A stretch of DNA of 36,161 nucleotides from an uncultured Mailhella sp. (GTDB lineage Bacteria; Desulfobacterota; Desulfovibrionia; Desulfovibrionales; Desulfovibrionaceae). Location: the NCBI GenBank assembly GCA_944322635.1, contig CALUPL010000027.1, positions 1 through 36,161 on the forward strand, given 5' to 3'. The notes under the pieces are model-generated. The model made no database searches, was not told where the DNA came from, and worked only from the letters and a program-made list of their open reading frames with translations. Numbering within the stretch: the first letter of the stretch is position 1; each line of letters begins with the position of its first letter. The position numbers and the translations under genes were made by a program. This document shows, piece after piece, positions 1-9,500 of this stretch.

Positions 1-50
1 ACAACTCCGTCTTATCGAAAAGGTGTTTTTTTAGGTATAACCGTTTTGTG

Positions 51-121
51 TTCCACCCGCTTAGCGGGTGGTTTTCTGTTTCGGTCGCTTCCGCTCCCTC
101 AACTGCCTAAAGGCCTTAACC
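51..121 (+). repeat. Hairpin-plus-core dispersed repeat, copy 1
   Basis: An 8-bp inverted repeat (CCACCCGC, loop TTA, GCGGGTGG at 53-71) is followed by a 43-nt core (78-120) that begins GTTTCGGTCGCTTCCG. The same arrangement recurs at 10022-10089, where the core matches without gaps at 39 of 43 positions, all four differences being transitions. Small hairpins of this kind beside a conserved segment resemble the ends of IS200/IS605-family elements or RNAs associated with them. No transposase or TnpB gene is visible here, so that link is an inference. The hairpin is followed by TTTTCTGTTT and could also end transcripts. Confidence 0.6.
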
Positions 122-122
122 A

Positions 123-155
123 AAAAAGGCGGGAGTCCCCCACTCCCGCCTTTTT
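123..155 (+). terminator. Rho-independent terminator-like hairpin
   Basis: A perfect 14-bp stem (123-136 with 142-155) closes on a CCCCC loop and ends in TTTTT, with matching A residues on the 5' side, so it could act in both directions. It directly follows repeat copy 1. The gene it would serve on the plus strand lies before the window. Confidence 0.75.
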
Positions 156-372
156 ACAACCCGTACGAGCATGTCAGGAAAGATCGACTTGTCCGCGACT
201 TTGAGACGACGTCACATCAAAACGAGGCCCGGCGCCCCGTTTCTTCTGAGCGTCCTTCCATGAAGGCATGATCCTCAAATATAGCGGGACAAACAACTGG
301 AGGCTGAGACGACACTCCCCTGTACCGTCTTCTCTTTTTCCTCCTCATGATCGTACGGGAGCACGAATTCCA
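156..372. other. Gene-free spacer
   Basis: No convincing coding frame, RNA or hairpin is seen here. A short open frame across 68-271 runs through the repeat and the terminator and has no recognisable content. The stretch lies downstream of the minus-strand gene that ends at 373. Confidence 0.4.
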
Positions 373-726
373 TCAGGCTCGACGTTCCTTTTCGCCTGCC
401 TGAAGCTCATCCAATGCCGAGGCTGAAACCGACATTCCCGCAGACTGCCCGTGAAAAGCGCCCGGTGTGACATGGGGAGCCTCGCTTCTGGCTGCAACCA
501 GAGAATAACCGAGTTTTCCGGCCATGTACTCCAGCGGCTTGGTATCGCCGGTCTGCATCATGATCTGAAGCAGAGTTTCCGCGCCGAGCTTGGCTCCCGT
601 ATCATACGGATTCACTTCTCTCAAAAGCGTGGAATACGGCTTTCCTATGGCCTTTGCCAGATCTTTGGCAGGCACGGGGTTGTCCAGGACCAGATTGTGG
701 ATGAGAGTTGAAAGTTCAGATACCAT
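373..726 (-). CDS. Phage CII-like regulatory protein (117 aa)
   Basis: This is a small, probably cytoplasmic DNA-binding protein. Residues about 5-75 contain a segment resembling the CII-type regulator family that is widespread in Desulfovibrio genomes and prophages: PVPAKDLAKAIGKPYSTL looks like a helix-turn-helix, followed by REVNPYD, AKLG and LLQIMMQTGD. The C-terminal 40 residues are low in structure. The start is well supported, with GAGGAGGT six bases before the ATG on the minus strand. The gene stands alone, with no integrase or other phage gene around it, so it is either a domesticated regulator or a prophage relic. A perfect palindrome lies about 75-90 bp upstream at 802-817 and could be its operator. 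The family call is moderate; the target genes are unknown. Confidence 0.6.
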   Translation of the reverse strand: MVSELSTLIHNLVLDNPVPAKDLAKAIGKPYSTLLREVNPYDTGAKLGAETLLQIMMQTGDTKPLEYMAGKLGYSLVAARSEAPHVTPGAFHGQSAGMSVSASALDELQAGEKERRA

Positions 727-801
727 AGTACCTCCTCAATTTTCTCGAAAGCAACTTTTCCGCCAAATAATCCTGTTACTTCCATGAGAAAACATTACAT
801 A

Positions 802-817
802 ACACTGATAACAGTGT
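802..817. promoter_or_regulatory. Perfect inverted repeat, candidate operator
   Basis: ACACTG-ATAA-CAGTGT forms 6-bp arms around a 4-nt spacer in the AT-rich region between the divergent CII-like gene (start 726) and the NlpC/P60 gene (start 1047). The position suits autoregulation of the CII-like gene. No binding is shown. Confidence 0.4.
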
Positions 818-980
818 ATTTCATGTTTGATAGCTTCCGTCAATAAAAACACAATAAAAAATAATACCCTGCCATTTTATAGAAAAATAAATACTATAAT
901 TAATCTAATTTTGTTTCTATTGCTGCTTATTAGAATTTTTTTTATTCACCAAATGCAATTATGCATTCAGCATAAAAAAC

Positions 981-1009
981 TTGAAAGTTTTTTTATCATG
1001 GCATACAAA
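981..1009 (+). promoter_or_regulatory. Candidate sigma-70 promoter for the NlpC/P60 gene
   Basis: TTGAAA (981-986), a 17-nt spacer and TACAAA (1004-1009) lie 38 bp before the start codon at 1047, inside an AT-rich patch. The match is fair but comes from inspection only. Confidence 0.35.
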
Positions 1010-1046
1010 GGAAATATTGCACCATTAAACCCACGGCAGGATCTCC

Positions 1047-1556
1047 ATGACGACTCCTCACGTCCATACTCTGCATCGCTGCCTCCTTCTTCTGCTTCTC
1101 TTCTCGGCTCTGGTCGCAATGACGGGCTGCGGCAAGCAGACCTACAGACCGACCTATACGCAGCAGAGCAGCGTTGCCGCCGGCAGCGGCGCGGCCATTG
1201 CCGCCGCGGCCAAAAGTCAGCTGGGCCGCCCCTACGTTTCCGGAGGCTCCACGCCTTCCAAAGGCTTCGACTGCTCCGGTCTCGTGTACTGGGCCTGTGC
1301 CAGAAACGGCATCGACGTTCCCCGCATCAGTCGCGATCAGGCCAGCGCAGGCCAGCGCATTTCGCGCGGCAGTCTTCGCCCCGGCGACATCGTGGTGTTC
1401 CGAATTCCCCGGTCGGGCTATCACACCGGCATCTACATCGGACAGAACAACTTCATTCACAGTCCGAAGCCCAGATCCCGCGTACGCATCGAATCTCTTT
1501 CCGTCAGCTACTGGGACCGCTACTATGTAACGGCCCGTCGTGTAACGCGCCGCTGA
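1047..1556 (+). CDS. NlpC/P60-family lipoprotein peptidase (169 aa)
   Basis: Predicted cell-wall (murein) endopeptidase of the NlpC/P60 cysteine-peptidase family, anchored as a lipoprotein. A basic N-terminus and a leucine-rich segment (residues 13-24) lead to the lipobox MTGC, with Cys28 the likely lipidated residue. A short Gln/Ser/Ala linker precedes the catalytic domain (about 50-165). The expected active-site residues are visible: Cys76 in FDCSGLV, His126 in YHTGIYIG and His138 in FIHSP. Its length fits Spr/MepS-like single-domain enzymes of Gram-negative bacteria, which cut stem-peptide cross-links. It is a single gene with a candidate promoter at 981-1009 and no partner genes. Confidence 0.9.
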   Translation: MTTPHVHTLHRCLLLLLLFSALVAMTGCGKQTYRPTYTQQSSVAAGSGAAIAAAAKSQLGRPYVSGGSTPSKGFDCSGLVYWACARNGIDVPRISRDQASAGQRISRGSLRPGDIVVFRIPRSGYHTGIYIGQNNFIHSPKPRSRVRIESLSVSYWDRYYVTARRVTRR

Positions 1557-2652
1557 GAGGCCTCCGACAAAAAGCAGGCTTCCGTTCTTTCCGATACGAA
1601 ACGACGGCCTCGCCGCGCAGGCGCACGGCTTCGCGCCTCGGCAGGCGGACCGTTCACAGCCGTGTGATTCTTCGGGAAGCAATACGAGCCTTTCCGCCTG
1701 AACGGCAACGCCACTTCGCCCCGGAACTTCAAACCGAATTCCGTTCTTCCGGCATGACCAAACTCTTTCGGTCACATGAAGAAAAAATGCCGGATATAAT
1801 CCTTCCATTGCCATGCGTGTTTCTGGATACGAGTTCCCGGAACAGCGCATTCCAAGCTCTTCCACCTCGCGGACAGGCATTTTTCCCGCGCCGGAAACGG
1901 ATCCTTTTCGGATAACGAATTTTCCGTGCTGCTCAAGGCTCTGTGCCGCAGCGACATGCTGTTTTTCCCCAAAAAACGTGCGTCCGGATGACGGACATAC
2001 CGCCGGTCGATATGACGCACGCTTTTTCAGACAACCGCTTCTCCTCACAACGTCTCCCGGTGAAGTCATGATTTTCGACAATTATCAAAAAACTTATATA
2101 TACTGCAAACCATATTGTAAATTAGAAAACTAAAATATTTTATCATATTGTAATATTTATTTTTTTTACAATAAAAATTGATGTTTTGAAAAATTTTCCT
2201 CAACCTCCCGAAAAAGAGACCGAGAAACAAGGGACAGCCGGATAATTTTCAAGTTATTATCAGAGGATAGATGTCTGTTTAAAACAAGAAAGACATCTGT
2301 TGTCTTATATGGCGGCAATTGTTTCAGAGAACAGGCGGATACTTTCTGCCATTTCTCCTTCCCCTGCCGTCGAACATGTCGGTCAATCCCGGAACTCTTT
2401 CAAAAGCGACTCCCTGCCGACCCCAAAACGAAACTCACCTGACGGGCATTCCGATTTCCCATCTGCACGCCCCCTGCCGCGCCAAAGTTCCGCATTATCG
2501 AGCCCTGCCTTTTTTCCCAAAAAAGTCCGCCGTCGGGCCGTAAAGGCGGATTCCAGCCTCATTCCTTGCACAAGCGACGTTCCGCCCTTCTACGACTTGG
2601 CTCTCGGCATTTTTCGGCATGAGGCTCTCCAAAAAGGCGAAGAGCGAAAAGA
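1557..2652. other. 1.1-kb region without a convincing gene
   Basis: Open frames exist on both strands, but none has a recognisable domain, a good ribosome-binding site or a natural-looking composition. It contains a hairpin at 1977-2021 (CGTGCGTC pairs with GACGCACG across a 29-nt loop, flanked by A and T runs), a very AT-rich block at about 2080-2200 with three TATTGTAA boxes, and then about 450 bp of ordinary composition that runs into the terminator at 2653-2703. It could hold an untranslated RNA or a decayed gene; this is not resolved. Confidence 0.35.
2111..2173. promoter_or_regulatory. Cluster of three TATTGTAA boxes
   Basis: CATATTGTAA occurs twice as direct copies, 33 bp apart (2111-2120 and 2144-2153). 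A third TATTGTAA lies inverted at 2166-2173. The surrounding DNA is almost all A and T. The arrangement resembles a regulator-binding region, but no gene follows within 450 bp on the plus strand. Confidence 0.3.
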
Positions 2653-2703
2653 CGCAAAAACGCGCGGTTCCGAAACCTGAATTCAGAACCGCGCGTTTTT
2701 GCG
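2653..2703 (-). terminator. Strong bidirectional terminator after the LysR gene
   Basis: An 18-bp perfect stem (2653-2670 with 2686-2703) contains A5 on one arm and T5 on the other. It sits 44 bp past the LysR stop codon on the minus strand and would also stop transcripts from the plus strand. Confidence 0.8.
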
Positions 2704-2746
2704 CACAAAACCCTGCTCCGTGCGTCTCGTCCGGATATACCTTAAT

Positions 2747-3676
2747 TTAAAACAGCGTGTCTCCCTGTTCGAAAGCCTGCTGATAGTAGGTTTTCAAATC
2801 CCGGCAGAGATCCTCCAGTATGTCGCGACGACTGAAGGCATTGTTCCATATAAGGTAGATGTTGTGCGCCATGAGCGCCATGTTGTCCATGTCGAGAATG
2901 ACGAGGTTCTTCATGGACTCGTCGCGCGCTATGCGCTTGGCCAGTCCCAGCGGAACCACGGCCCAGCCTATGCCGAGCGACGCCCAGTACATGGCGGCCA
3001 CCACGTCGTTCACCTCCCAGTACTGGGAACTGAGCAGATACCTTTCCGCCCGGGTGCGGTTGAATACTATCTGCCTGTACTGGGCAAGATCCTCCAGCTT
3101 CACGCTCTTCATCTGCCCGAGCGGAGACTCGCGCGAGGCAACGAGGCAGTAGCGCATCTGCCCCAGGCACACCATTTCGCAGTTGTTCTTTATTTCCGGC
3201 AGCTGCCCGCCCACAATGCCTATCTGCGCACGTCCCTCGCTTACCTGCTTCCACACGTCGTCCAGAGAAATGATGTGAAAGCTGCCGCTCAGAAAAGGGT
3301 ACTTTTCCGAAAGCGATGCCATGCCCTCGCTTATGCCCTGAAAAGGCACGCCGTGGCTTACCACGATGTTGAGCTGCACGGCCTCGCCGCTGTACTGCGC
3401 AATGGCACAGGAGTCGAACCGATGACTCTGTCTGAGCACGGCATGAGCCTCGGGCAGAAGCGCCCTGCCCGCCTCCGTGAGCACGGGCGAACGGGAAGAG
3501 CGGTCGAACAGCTCGACGCCGAGACTGTCTTCCAGCATGGCAATGTGCGTGCTCACCACGGACTGCGCCTTTCCCATGGCCCGGCCCGCTGCGGAAAACG
3601 AGCCTTTTTCCGCAGCCGTGACAAAGGCCCGCAACTGTTCTATAGTCCAGTTCAAGGTTTTCCCCCTGTCTGACAT
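2747..3676 (-). CDS. LysR-family transcriptional regulator (309 aa)
   Basis: A typical LysR-type regulator: an N-terminal winged helix-turn-helix (about residues 10-70, with FVTAAEKGSFSAAGRAMGKA and LFDRSSRSPVLTEAGRALL) followed by a periplasmic-binding-protein-like effector domain (about 95-295). Start 3676 is chosen because it gives the usual length and places the helix-turn-helix near the N-terminus; an in-frame ATG at 3748 would add 24 residues without a ribosome-binding site. It is divergent from the RND efflux operon that starts at 3895, and the shared 218-bp gap has inverted repeats. Control of the pump is therefore plausible, though unproven. The effector cannot be read from the sequence. 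Confidence 0.88.
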   Translation of the reverse strand: MSDRGKTLNWTIEQLRAFVTAAEKGSFSAAGRAMGKAQSVVSTHIAMLEDSLGVELFDRSSRSPVLTEAGRALLPEAHAVLRQSHRFDSCAIAQYSGEAVQLNIVVSHGVPFQGISEGMASLSEKYPFLSGSFHIISLDDVWKQVSEGRAQIGIVGGQLPEIKNNCEMVCLGQMRYCLVASRESPLGQMKSVKLEDLAQYRQIVFNRTRAERYLLSSQYWEVNDVVAAMYWASLGIGWAVVPLGLAKRIARDESMKNLVILDMDNMALMAHNIYLIWNNAFSRRDILEDLCRDLKTYYQQAFEQGDTLF

Positions 3677-3692
3677 AGTGTTTCTTTTTTCT

Positions 3693-3731
3693 ATCAAAAT
3701 ATTGATGCTTCTTGATTTTTTATAACAAGAA
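3693..3731. promoter_or_regulatory. Two inverted repeats in the LysR/RND divergent region
   Basis: ATCAA-AATA-TTGAT occupies 3693-3706. TTCTTG (3709-3714) is repeated inverted as CAAGAA (3726-3731) with 11 bp between the arms, the spacing classically described for LysR-type boxes. Both lie just upstream of the LysR start. Confidence 0.4.
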
Positions 3732-3894
3732 AGATACGGTATGTCCACTCAATCAAAATGACGCCCCCCTTGTCAAAAAGGGAGATGCCGGTTCTGACGA
3801 GACAGGCGCGGGCAACGCAATCCACATCGTTTCCAGGCATATTCTCGTTGAATTCCGGCATATTGCTCATTACAAAGGATACAGGAGCCTTTTT

Positions 3895-5301
3895 ATGGTC
3901 AAAATGCTGTCGATTCTTGCTCCGGCATTCATGCTGCTTCTTGCGGGCTGCAACCTTGCGCCCGACTATCAGCGCCCGGAAATGGACATGCCTCAAACCT
4001 GGGAAGCATCGCAGTCGCAGGCTCTCCAGACCAAATGGTGGGAACGATTCCATGACGAAACGCTGAACGCTCTGGTGGAAGAAGCGCTCGCTCACAATAA
4101 GAACATCGACCAGGCCATGGCCAACGTGGATCAGGCGCAGGCCGGTCTCGGCATAGCGCGCGACGCGCTGCTGCCCGTGCCTTCCGCCTCGGCCGAGGGC
4201 ACGCGCACCATGGCGCGTTCGTCCACGTCGCCCGCCGCCATGCAGAACAACGGCAAGAACACGCACACCTTCTCCGGTGCCCTTGCTGCAAGCTGGACGC
4301 TCGACTTCTGGGGCAAGTACTGGAACGCCGCGGAATCCGCCCGCGCCACTCTGGTGGCCACCGAAGCTTCCCGCGACAACGTGATTCTCACCGTGGCGGC
4401 CAGCACCGTGGAATCCTATTTCTGGCTGAGCGCCTACACCTGGCAGGAAGAAATAGCCCGCGACGTTCTGAAAAACCGCGAGGACTCCCTCAAGATCTAT
4501 CAGAACCGCTTCGATAACGGTCAGATAAGCGATCTCGACATTCTGAGCATACGTGCCAACGTGGAAACGGCGCGCAATGCCCTGGCCTCCGCAAGAATCG
4601 CCAAGAATGCCGCAGAAACCTCTCTTGCCGTGCTGCTCGGCCGCTCTCCCGCCGAAATCATGAAGATGGACGGTCTCAAGGCTCCCGCCTCCCTCATGAC
4701 TTCGCTGGACAAGACCCCGGCTCTGCCTTCCGGCATTCCCTCCCAGATTCTGGAGCATCGTCCCGACATACGCCAGGCCGAAGCCAATCTTCAGGCCGCC
4801 AACTACGACATCGGCACGGCAAGGGCCTCGTTCTTCCCGTCCTTCTCCCTCACGGGACTTCTGGGCGGAGCGAGTCTTGAGCTGAACGAGCTTCTCAGAA
4901 GCTCGAACCAGTACGCAAGCGTGGGCGGCAGCCTGAGCCTGCCCCTGAACTTCTGGACCATCAAGCGCACCGTGGACAGCGCCGAGGCCGCCAAGAAGGC
5001 CGCCGTGGCCACCTACGAGCTCACCGTGCAGAACGCGTTCAAGGATGTTCGCGACGCGCTCGTGTCTCAGACGGAATACGCCAACTCCGTGGGCGCGCTC
5101 ACCCGCCAGGTGGATTATCTTTCCCGCGCCGTCATGCACGCCCGCACCCGCTACGACAACGGATTCGCCTCCTACCTCGACCTGCTCACCGCGGAAAGCA
5201 ATCTGTTCACCGCGCAGCAGTCCCTTGCCGTGGCTCATGCCAACCATCTTGTCAGCATAGCCGAAGTGTGTCTCGCCCTCGGCGGCGGCTGGCAGGAATA
5301 A
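3895..5301 (+). CDS. Outer-membrane factor of RND efflux system (OprM/NodT family, 468 aa)
   Basis: A TolC/OprM-type channel that forms the exit duct of a tripartite pump. The start at 3895 has the ribosome-binding site AGGAG and begins a lipoprotein signal with lipobox LAGC (Cys19); Asn20 follows, compatible with outer-membrane sorting. The family hallmarks are present: LAPDYQRPE after the anchor, WWERF, two repeats of the outer-membrane efflux domain (about 60-250 and 270-460), SWTLDFWGKYWNA in the first, and ILEHRPDIRQAEANLQAANYDIG between them. It is first in a three-gene operon, 36 bp ahead of the adaptor. Substrates are unknown. Confidence 0.93.
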   Translation: MVKMLSILAPAFMLLLAGCNLAPDYQRPEMDMPQTWEASQSQALQTKWWERFHDETLNALVEEALAHNKNIDQAMANVDQAQAGLGIARDALLPVPSASAEGTRTMARSSTSPAAMQNNGKNTHTFSGALAASWTLDFWGKYWNAAESARATLVATEASRDNVILTVAASTVESYFWLSAYTWQEEIARDVLKNREDSLKIYQNRFDNGQISDLDILSIRANVETARNALASARIAKNAAETSLAVLLGRSPAEIMKMDGLKAPASLMTSLDKTPALPSGIPSQILEHRPDIRQAEANLQAANYDIGTARASFFPSFSLTGLLGGASLELNELLRSSNQYASVGGSLSLPLNFWTIKRTVDSAEAAKKAAVATYELTVQNAFKDVRDALVSQTEYANSVGALTRQVDYLSRAVMHARTRYDNGFASYLDLLTAESNLFTAQQSLAVAHANHLVSIAEVCLALGGGWQE

Positions 5302-5337
5302 CCCGCTACTCCATCCTTACTCAAGGAGCATACCATA

Positions 5338-6528
5338 ATGGCCAGACTTTTTAAGCTTGCGCCCGCTCTGCTGGCGCTTCCCTTCCTTCTTGTCGGCTGC
5401 GATCAGTTGAGCGGCCTCGTCTCCAAGAAGGATTCCGCTCAGGCTCCTCAGGCCCGCGTGACGCGCGTGACCACCATTAAAATGACTCCGCACAAGGTGG
5501 ACATTCAGCGCGAACTCACGGGCCGCACCGTGGCCTACCGCTGGGCCGAAGTGCGTCCCGAAGTGGGCGGCATTCTCAAGGAACGCTGCTTCACCGAAGG
5601 CGCCATGGTCAAGGAAGGCGACGTGCTCTACCGCATCGAGCCCGACACCTACAAGGCCGCCCTCGACAAGGCCCGCGCCGATCTCGCCAGCGCCGAAGCC
5701 AATCTCAACGTGACCAAGCTGCGCGAACGCCGCACGGCCAGCATGCTGAAAACCAAGTCCGTGAGCCAGCAGGACTACGACGACGTGAAGGCCACCCTGC
5801 GTCAGGCCCAGGCTTCCGTGCAGTCGTGCAAGGCCGCCGTGGACTCCGCGGAAATAAACTACCGCCGCACCGAAGTGCGCGCGCCCATAAGCGGCCGCAT
5901 CACCCTCAGCAACTTCACCGTGGGCGCGCTGCTCACCGCAAGTCAGGCTTCGCCTCTTGCCACCATTTATCAGACCGACCCCATGTACGTGGAAGTCTCC
6001 CAGTCCTCCGACGATCTGTACTCCCTGCAGAAGCAGCTCGGCGAACGCGGCGACCTCAAGGACGTGACGCCTTCCGACATCAAGGCCACCCTCACCATGC
6101 ACGACGGCTCCTACTACCCCGCCGCCGGACATCTGAACTTCACCGGCGTGAACGTGGATCAGACCACCAACACCGTCACCCTGCGCGCCGAATTCCCCAA
6201 CGCCGCCAACGTGCTGCTTCCCGGCCTGTTCGTGCGCGTCAACGTGGTCATGGGCCAGGACGACCAGGCCATTCTCGCCCCGCAGAAGGCCGTTCTGCGC
6301 GATCTGAAGGGCCTGCCTTACGTTTACGTGGTCAAGGACGGCATGGCCGAACGCCGCAACATCACCATCAGCCACGCCATAGGCAACGACTGGTACGTGA
6401 CGGACGGCCTCAAGCTCGGTGAGGAAATCATACTCAACGGCGTTCACAACGCCCGCGGCGGACAGCCCGTTCAGGTGGTCTCCGAAGATCAACTGAAGGC
6501 TGACGAGGCCGCCGGAGGCAGCAAATAA
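5338..6528 (+). CDS. RND efflux periplasmic adaptor (AcrA/MexA family, 396 aa)
   Basis: A membrane-fusion protein that joins the inner-membrane pump to the outer-membrane channel. A lipoprotein signal ends at LLVGC with Cys21, and Asp22 in position +2 is the classical inner-membrane retention signal, as expected for an adaptor. Then come the lipoyl/hairpin region (VRPEVGGILKERCFTEGAMVKEGD, split here as about residues 72-95; coiled coil about 105-175), TEVRAPISGRI, the beta-barrel and the membrane-proximal domain. A ribosome-binding site AAGGAG lies ten bases before the ATG. The stop overlaps the pump start by one base, showing translational coupling. Confidence 0.94.
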   Translation: MARLFKLAPALLALPFLLVGCDQLSGLVSKKDSAQAPQARVTRVTTIKMTPHKVDIQRELTGRTVAYRWAEVRPEVGGILKERCFTEGAMVKEGDVLYRIEPDTYKAALDKARADLASAEANLNVTKLRERRTASMLKTKSVSQQDYDDVKATLRQAQASVQSCKAAVDSAEINYRRTEVRAPISGRITLSNFTVGALLTASQASPLATIYQTDPMYVEVSQSSDDLYSLQKQLGERGDLKDVTPSDIKATLTMHDGSYYPAAGHLNFTGVNVDQTTNTVTLRAEFPNAANVLLPGLFVRVNVVMGQDDQAILAPQKAVLRDLKGLPYVYVVKDGMAERRNITISHAIGNDWYVTDGLKLGEEIILNGVHNARGGQPVQVVSEDQLKADEAAGGSK

Positions 6529-9500
6529 TGCTTTCCCGCTTTTTCATCCATCACCCCATATTCGCATGGGTGCTGGCCATCGTCACCATGCTTTTCGGTG
6601 TGCTGGCCATATTCACCATGCCCATATCGCAGTATCCGGAAGTGGCCTCGCCTTCCATACGCATCAACACGCGTTACTCGGGCGCTTCCCCCACCACCGT
6701 GGACCAGACCGTCACCCAGGTCATCGAACAGAACATGACCGGCATCGACAACCTGATCTACATGCAGTCGAAGTCCGACTCCTCCGGCATGTCCACCATC
6801 ACCCTCACCTTCGAAGTGGGCACCGACCCCGACGTCGCCCACATGCAGGTGCAGAACAAGGTGCAGCAGGTGCAGTCGCAGCTGCCCACCGCCGTGCAGA
6901 GCTACGGCGTGTCGGTGTCCAAGGGCAACGACAACATGTTCATGGTCATCACCCTGTACTCGCCGGACAACAGCCAGGAAAACATCGACCTCGCCGACTA
7001 CATCAGCACCAACATCAAGGATGAAATCAGCCGTACGCAGGGCGTGGGCACGGTGCAGGTGTTCGGCGGCAAGTACGTCATGCGCATCTGGCTCGACCCC
7101 GACAAGCTCACCAAGTACGAACTCACGCCTTCCGACGTGCGCAACGCCATCACCGCCCAGAACATGGAAGTCACCGCCGGTCAGCTCGGCGCAAACATCA
7201 TCGGCGGCAAGAACGATCAGGCCCTCAACGTCATCATCAAGGCCCAGAGCCTCCTGCGCAACACCACCGAGTTCGAAAACGTGCTGCTCAAGGTGACCGA
7301 AAACGGCGAACGCGTGTTCATTCGCGACGTTGCCCGCGTGGCCATGGGTACCGAACTCGACGGCATCACCACCTACTATAACAACCATCCCGCCTCGGGC
7401 ATAGGCGTCACCCTCGCCCCCGGCGCCAACGGCCTTGAAACCGCCAATCTGGTGAAGGCCAAAATTGAGGAACTCTCCCACTACTTCCCGGATGGCATGG
7501 CCTATGAGCTGGCCTTCGACACCACGCCCCCCGTGCTCGCCTCCATTCACGAAGTGGTGAAAACCCTGGTGGAAGCCATCATTCTGGTGTTCCTCGTCAT
7601 GTGGCTCTTCCTTCAGAGCTTCCGCGCCACCATCATTCCCACCATCGCCGTGCCCGTCGTTCTGCTGGGCACCATGGGCGTGCTGCTCGCCTTCGGCTAC
7701 AGCATCAACACCCTTACGCTGTTCGCCATGTTGCTTGCCATCGGTCTGCTCGTGGACGACGCCATCGTGGTCGTGGAAAACGTGGAACGCGTGATTCAGG
7801 AAGAACATCTCGATCCCGTGCCCGCCACGGAAAAATCCATGGACGAAATCAGCTCCTCGCTGATCGGCATTGGCGTGGTGCTCTCCGCCGTGTTCCTGCC
7901 CATGGCCTTCATGAGCGGCTCCACGGGCGTGATCTACCGGCAGTTCTCCGTGACCATCGTGTCCGCCATGACGCTGTCGGTTCTCGTGGCCCTCATTCTT
8001 ACCCCCTCGCTCTGCGCAAGCCTGCTCAAACCCCACTCTCAGGGCGCGCAGCACGGCTTCTTCGGCTGGTTCAACAGAATGTTCACCAAGAACCAGCACC
8101 GCTATGCCGGCGGCGTGCATGCCCTCGTGCAGCGCGGCGGCAGACTCATGATCATCTACGCCGCCCTCGTGTGCGGCCTCGGCCTCGTGTACAAGCAGCT
8201 GCCCACCTCCTTCCTTCCCTCGGAAGACCAGGGCGCCATCATCACCATGCTGCAGATGCCCCCGAACGCCACGCTGGAACAGACCAAGTCCCAGTTCCAG
8301 CAGGTTTCCGACTACATTCTCAACGAAGAAAAGGACAACGTCGTTTCCTACATGTTCGTGGCAGGCTACGGCATGGGCGGCGTGGCCGAAAACACCGGCA
8401 TGGGCTTCGTGAAGCTCAGAGACTACGCCGACCGCACCAGGCCCGGCCAGGACGCCGCTTCCGTGGCCGCCCGCATCCGTCAGAAGTTCGCGGGCATTCT
8501 CGACGGTCAGTTCATCGCCGCCATTCCCCCGGCCATCATCTCCCTCGGCATGACCAACGGCTTCACCATGGAACTGCAGGACAGAGGCGGCGTGGGACAT
8601 GAAAAGCTGGTGGAAGCCGGCAAGAAACTCATGGGCGCAGCCTTCGCCAACCCCCAGATCGCCTACATCCGTCCCACCGGCATGGACGACATCACGCAGT
8701 TCAACATTCATCTGGACAACGCCAAGGCCACCAGCATGGGCCTCTCGCTCTCCAGCGTGAACTCCGACGTCTCCACCATGCTCGGCGGCACCTACGTGAA
8801 CGACTTCGTGCACAACGAACGCGTGAAGAAGGTGTACGTGCAGGGCGACGCCGACGTGCGCAAGAATCCCGAAAGCCTCAACCGCATCCACTTCCGCAAC
8901 GCTGCCGGACAGATGGTGCCCTTCAACGCGGTGTACTCCACCGACTGGACCTTCGGTCCCGCCGTGCTGCAGCGCTACAACGCCATGCCCGCCCTTGAAT
9001 ATCAGGGCGAACCCATCCCCGGCGTGGCTTCCGGCATAGCCATGAGCATCATGGAAGACGAAGTGAGAAATCTCGGCAAGGACTTCGGCATGGAATGGAC
9101 GGGCCTTTCCTATCAGGAAAAAATGGCCGGTTCCCAGACCACCATGCTGTATGCTCTGTCGGTGCTCGTCGTGTTCCTCGCTCTGGCCGCTCTGTACGAA
9201 AGCTGGTCCATCCCGTTCGCAGTGCTGCTCGTCATACCGCTCGGCATTCTGGGCGCCGTGCTCGGCACCTACTTCAAGGATCTGACCAACGACGTGTACT
9301 TCCAGGTCGGCATTCTGGCCGTCATGGGCCTCTCGTCGAAGAACGCCATTCTTATCGTGGAATTCGCACGAAACCTTCAGGCGGAAGGCAGAAGTCTCAT
9401 CGACGCCACCGTGGAAGCCTGCCGCATCCGTCTGCGCCCCATTCTCATGACCTCTCTGGCCTTCGGTCTGGGCGTGCTGCCCATGATGTCGGCCTCGGGC

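Noticed and set aside
996..2081. A 361-codon minus-strand frame across the NlpC/P60 gene
   Set aside because: It is antisense to a gene with a clear lipobox and active site, has no recognisable domain, and reflects GC-rich codon bias.
2300..2680. A 126-codon plus-strand frame before the LysR terminator
   Set aside because: It has no ribosome-binding site and no domain, an irregular Ser/Pro/Arg-rich composition, and its stop lies inside the terminator hairpin.
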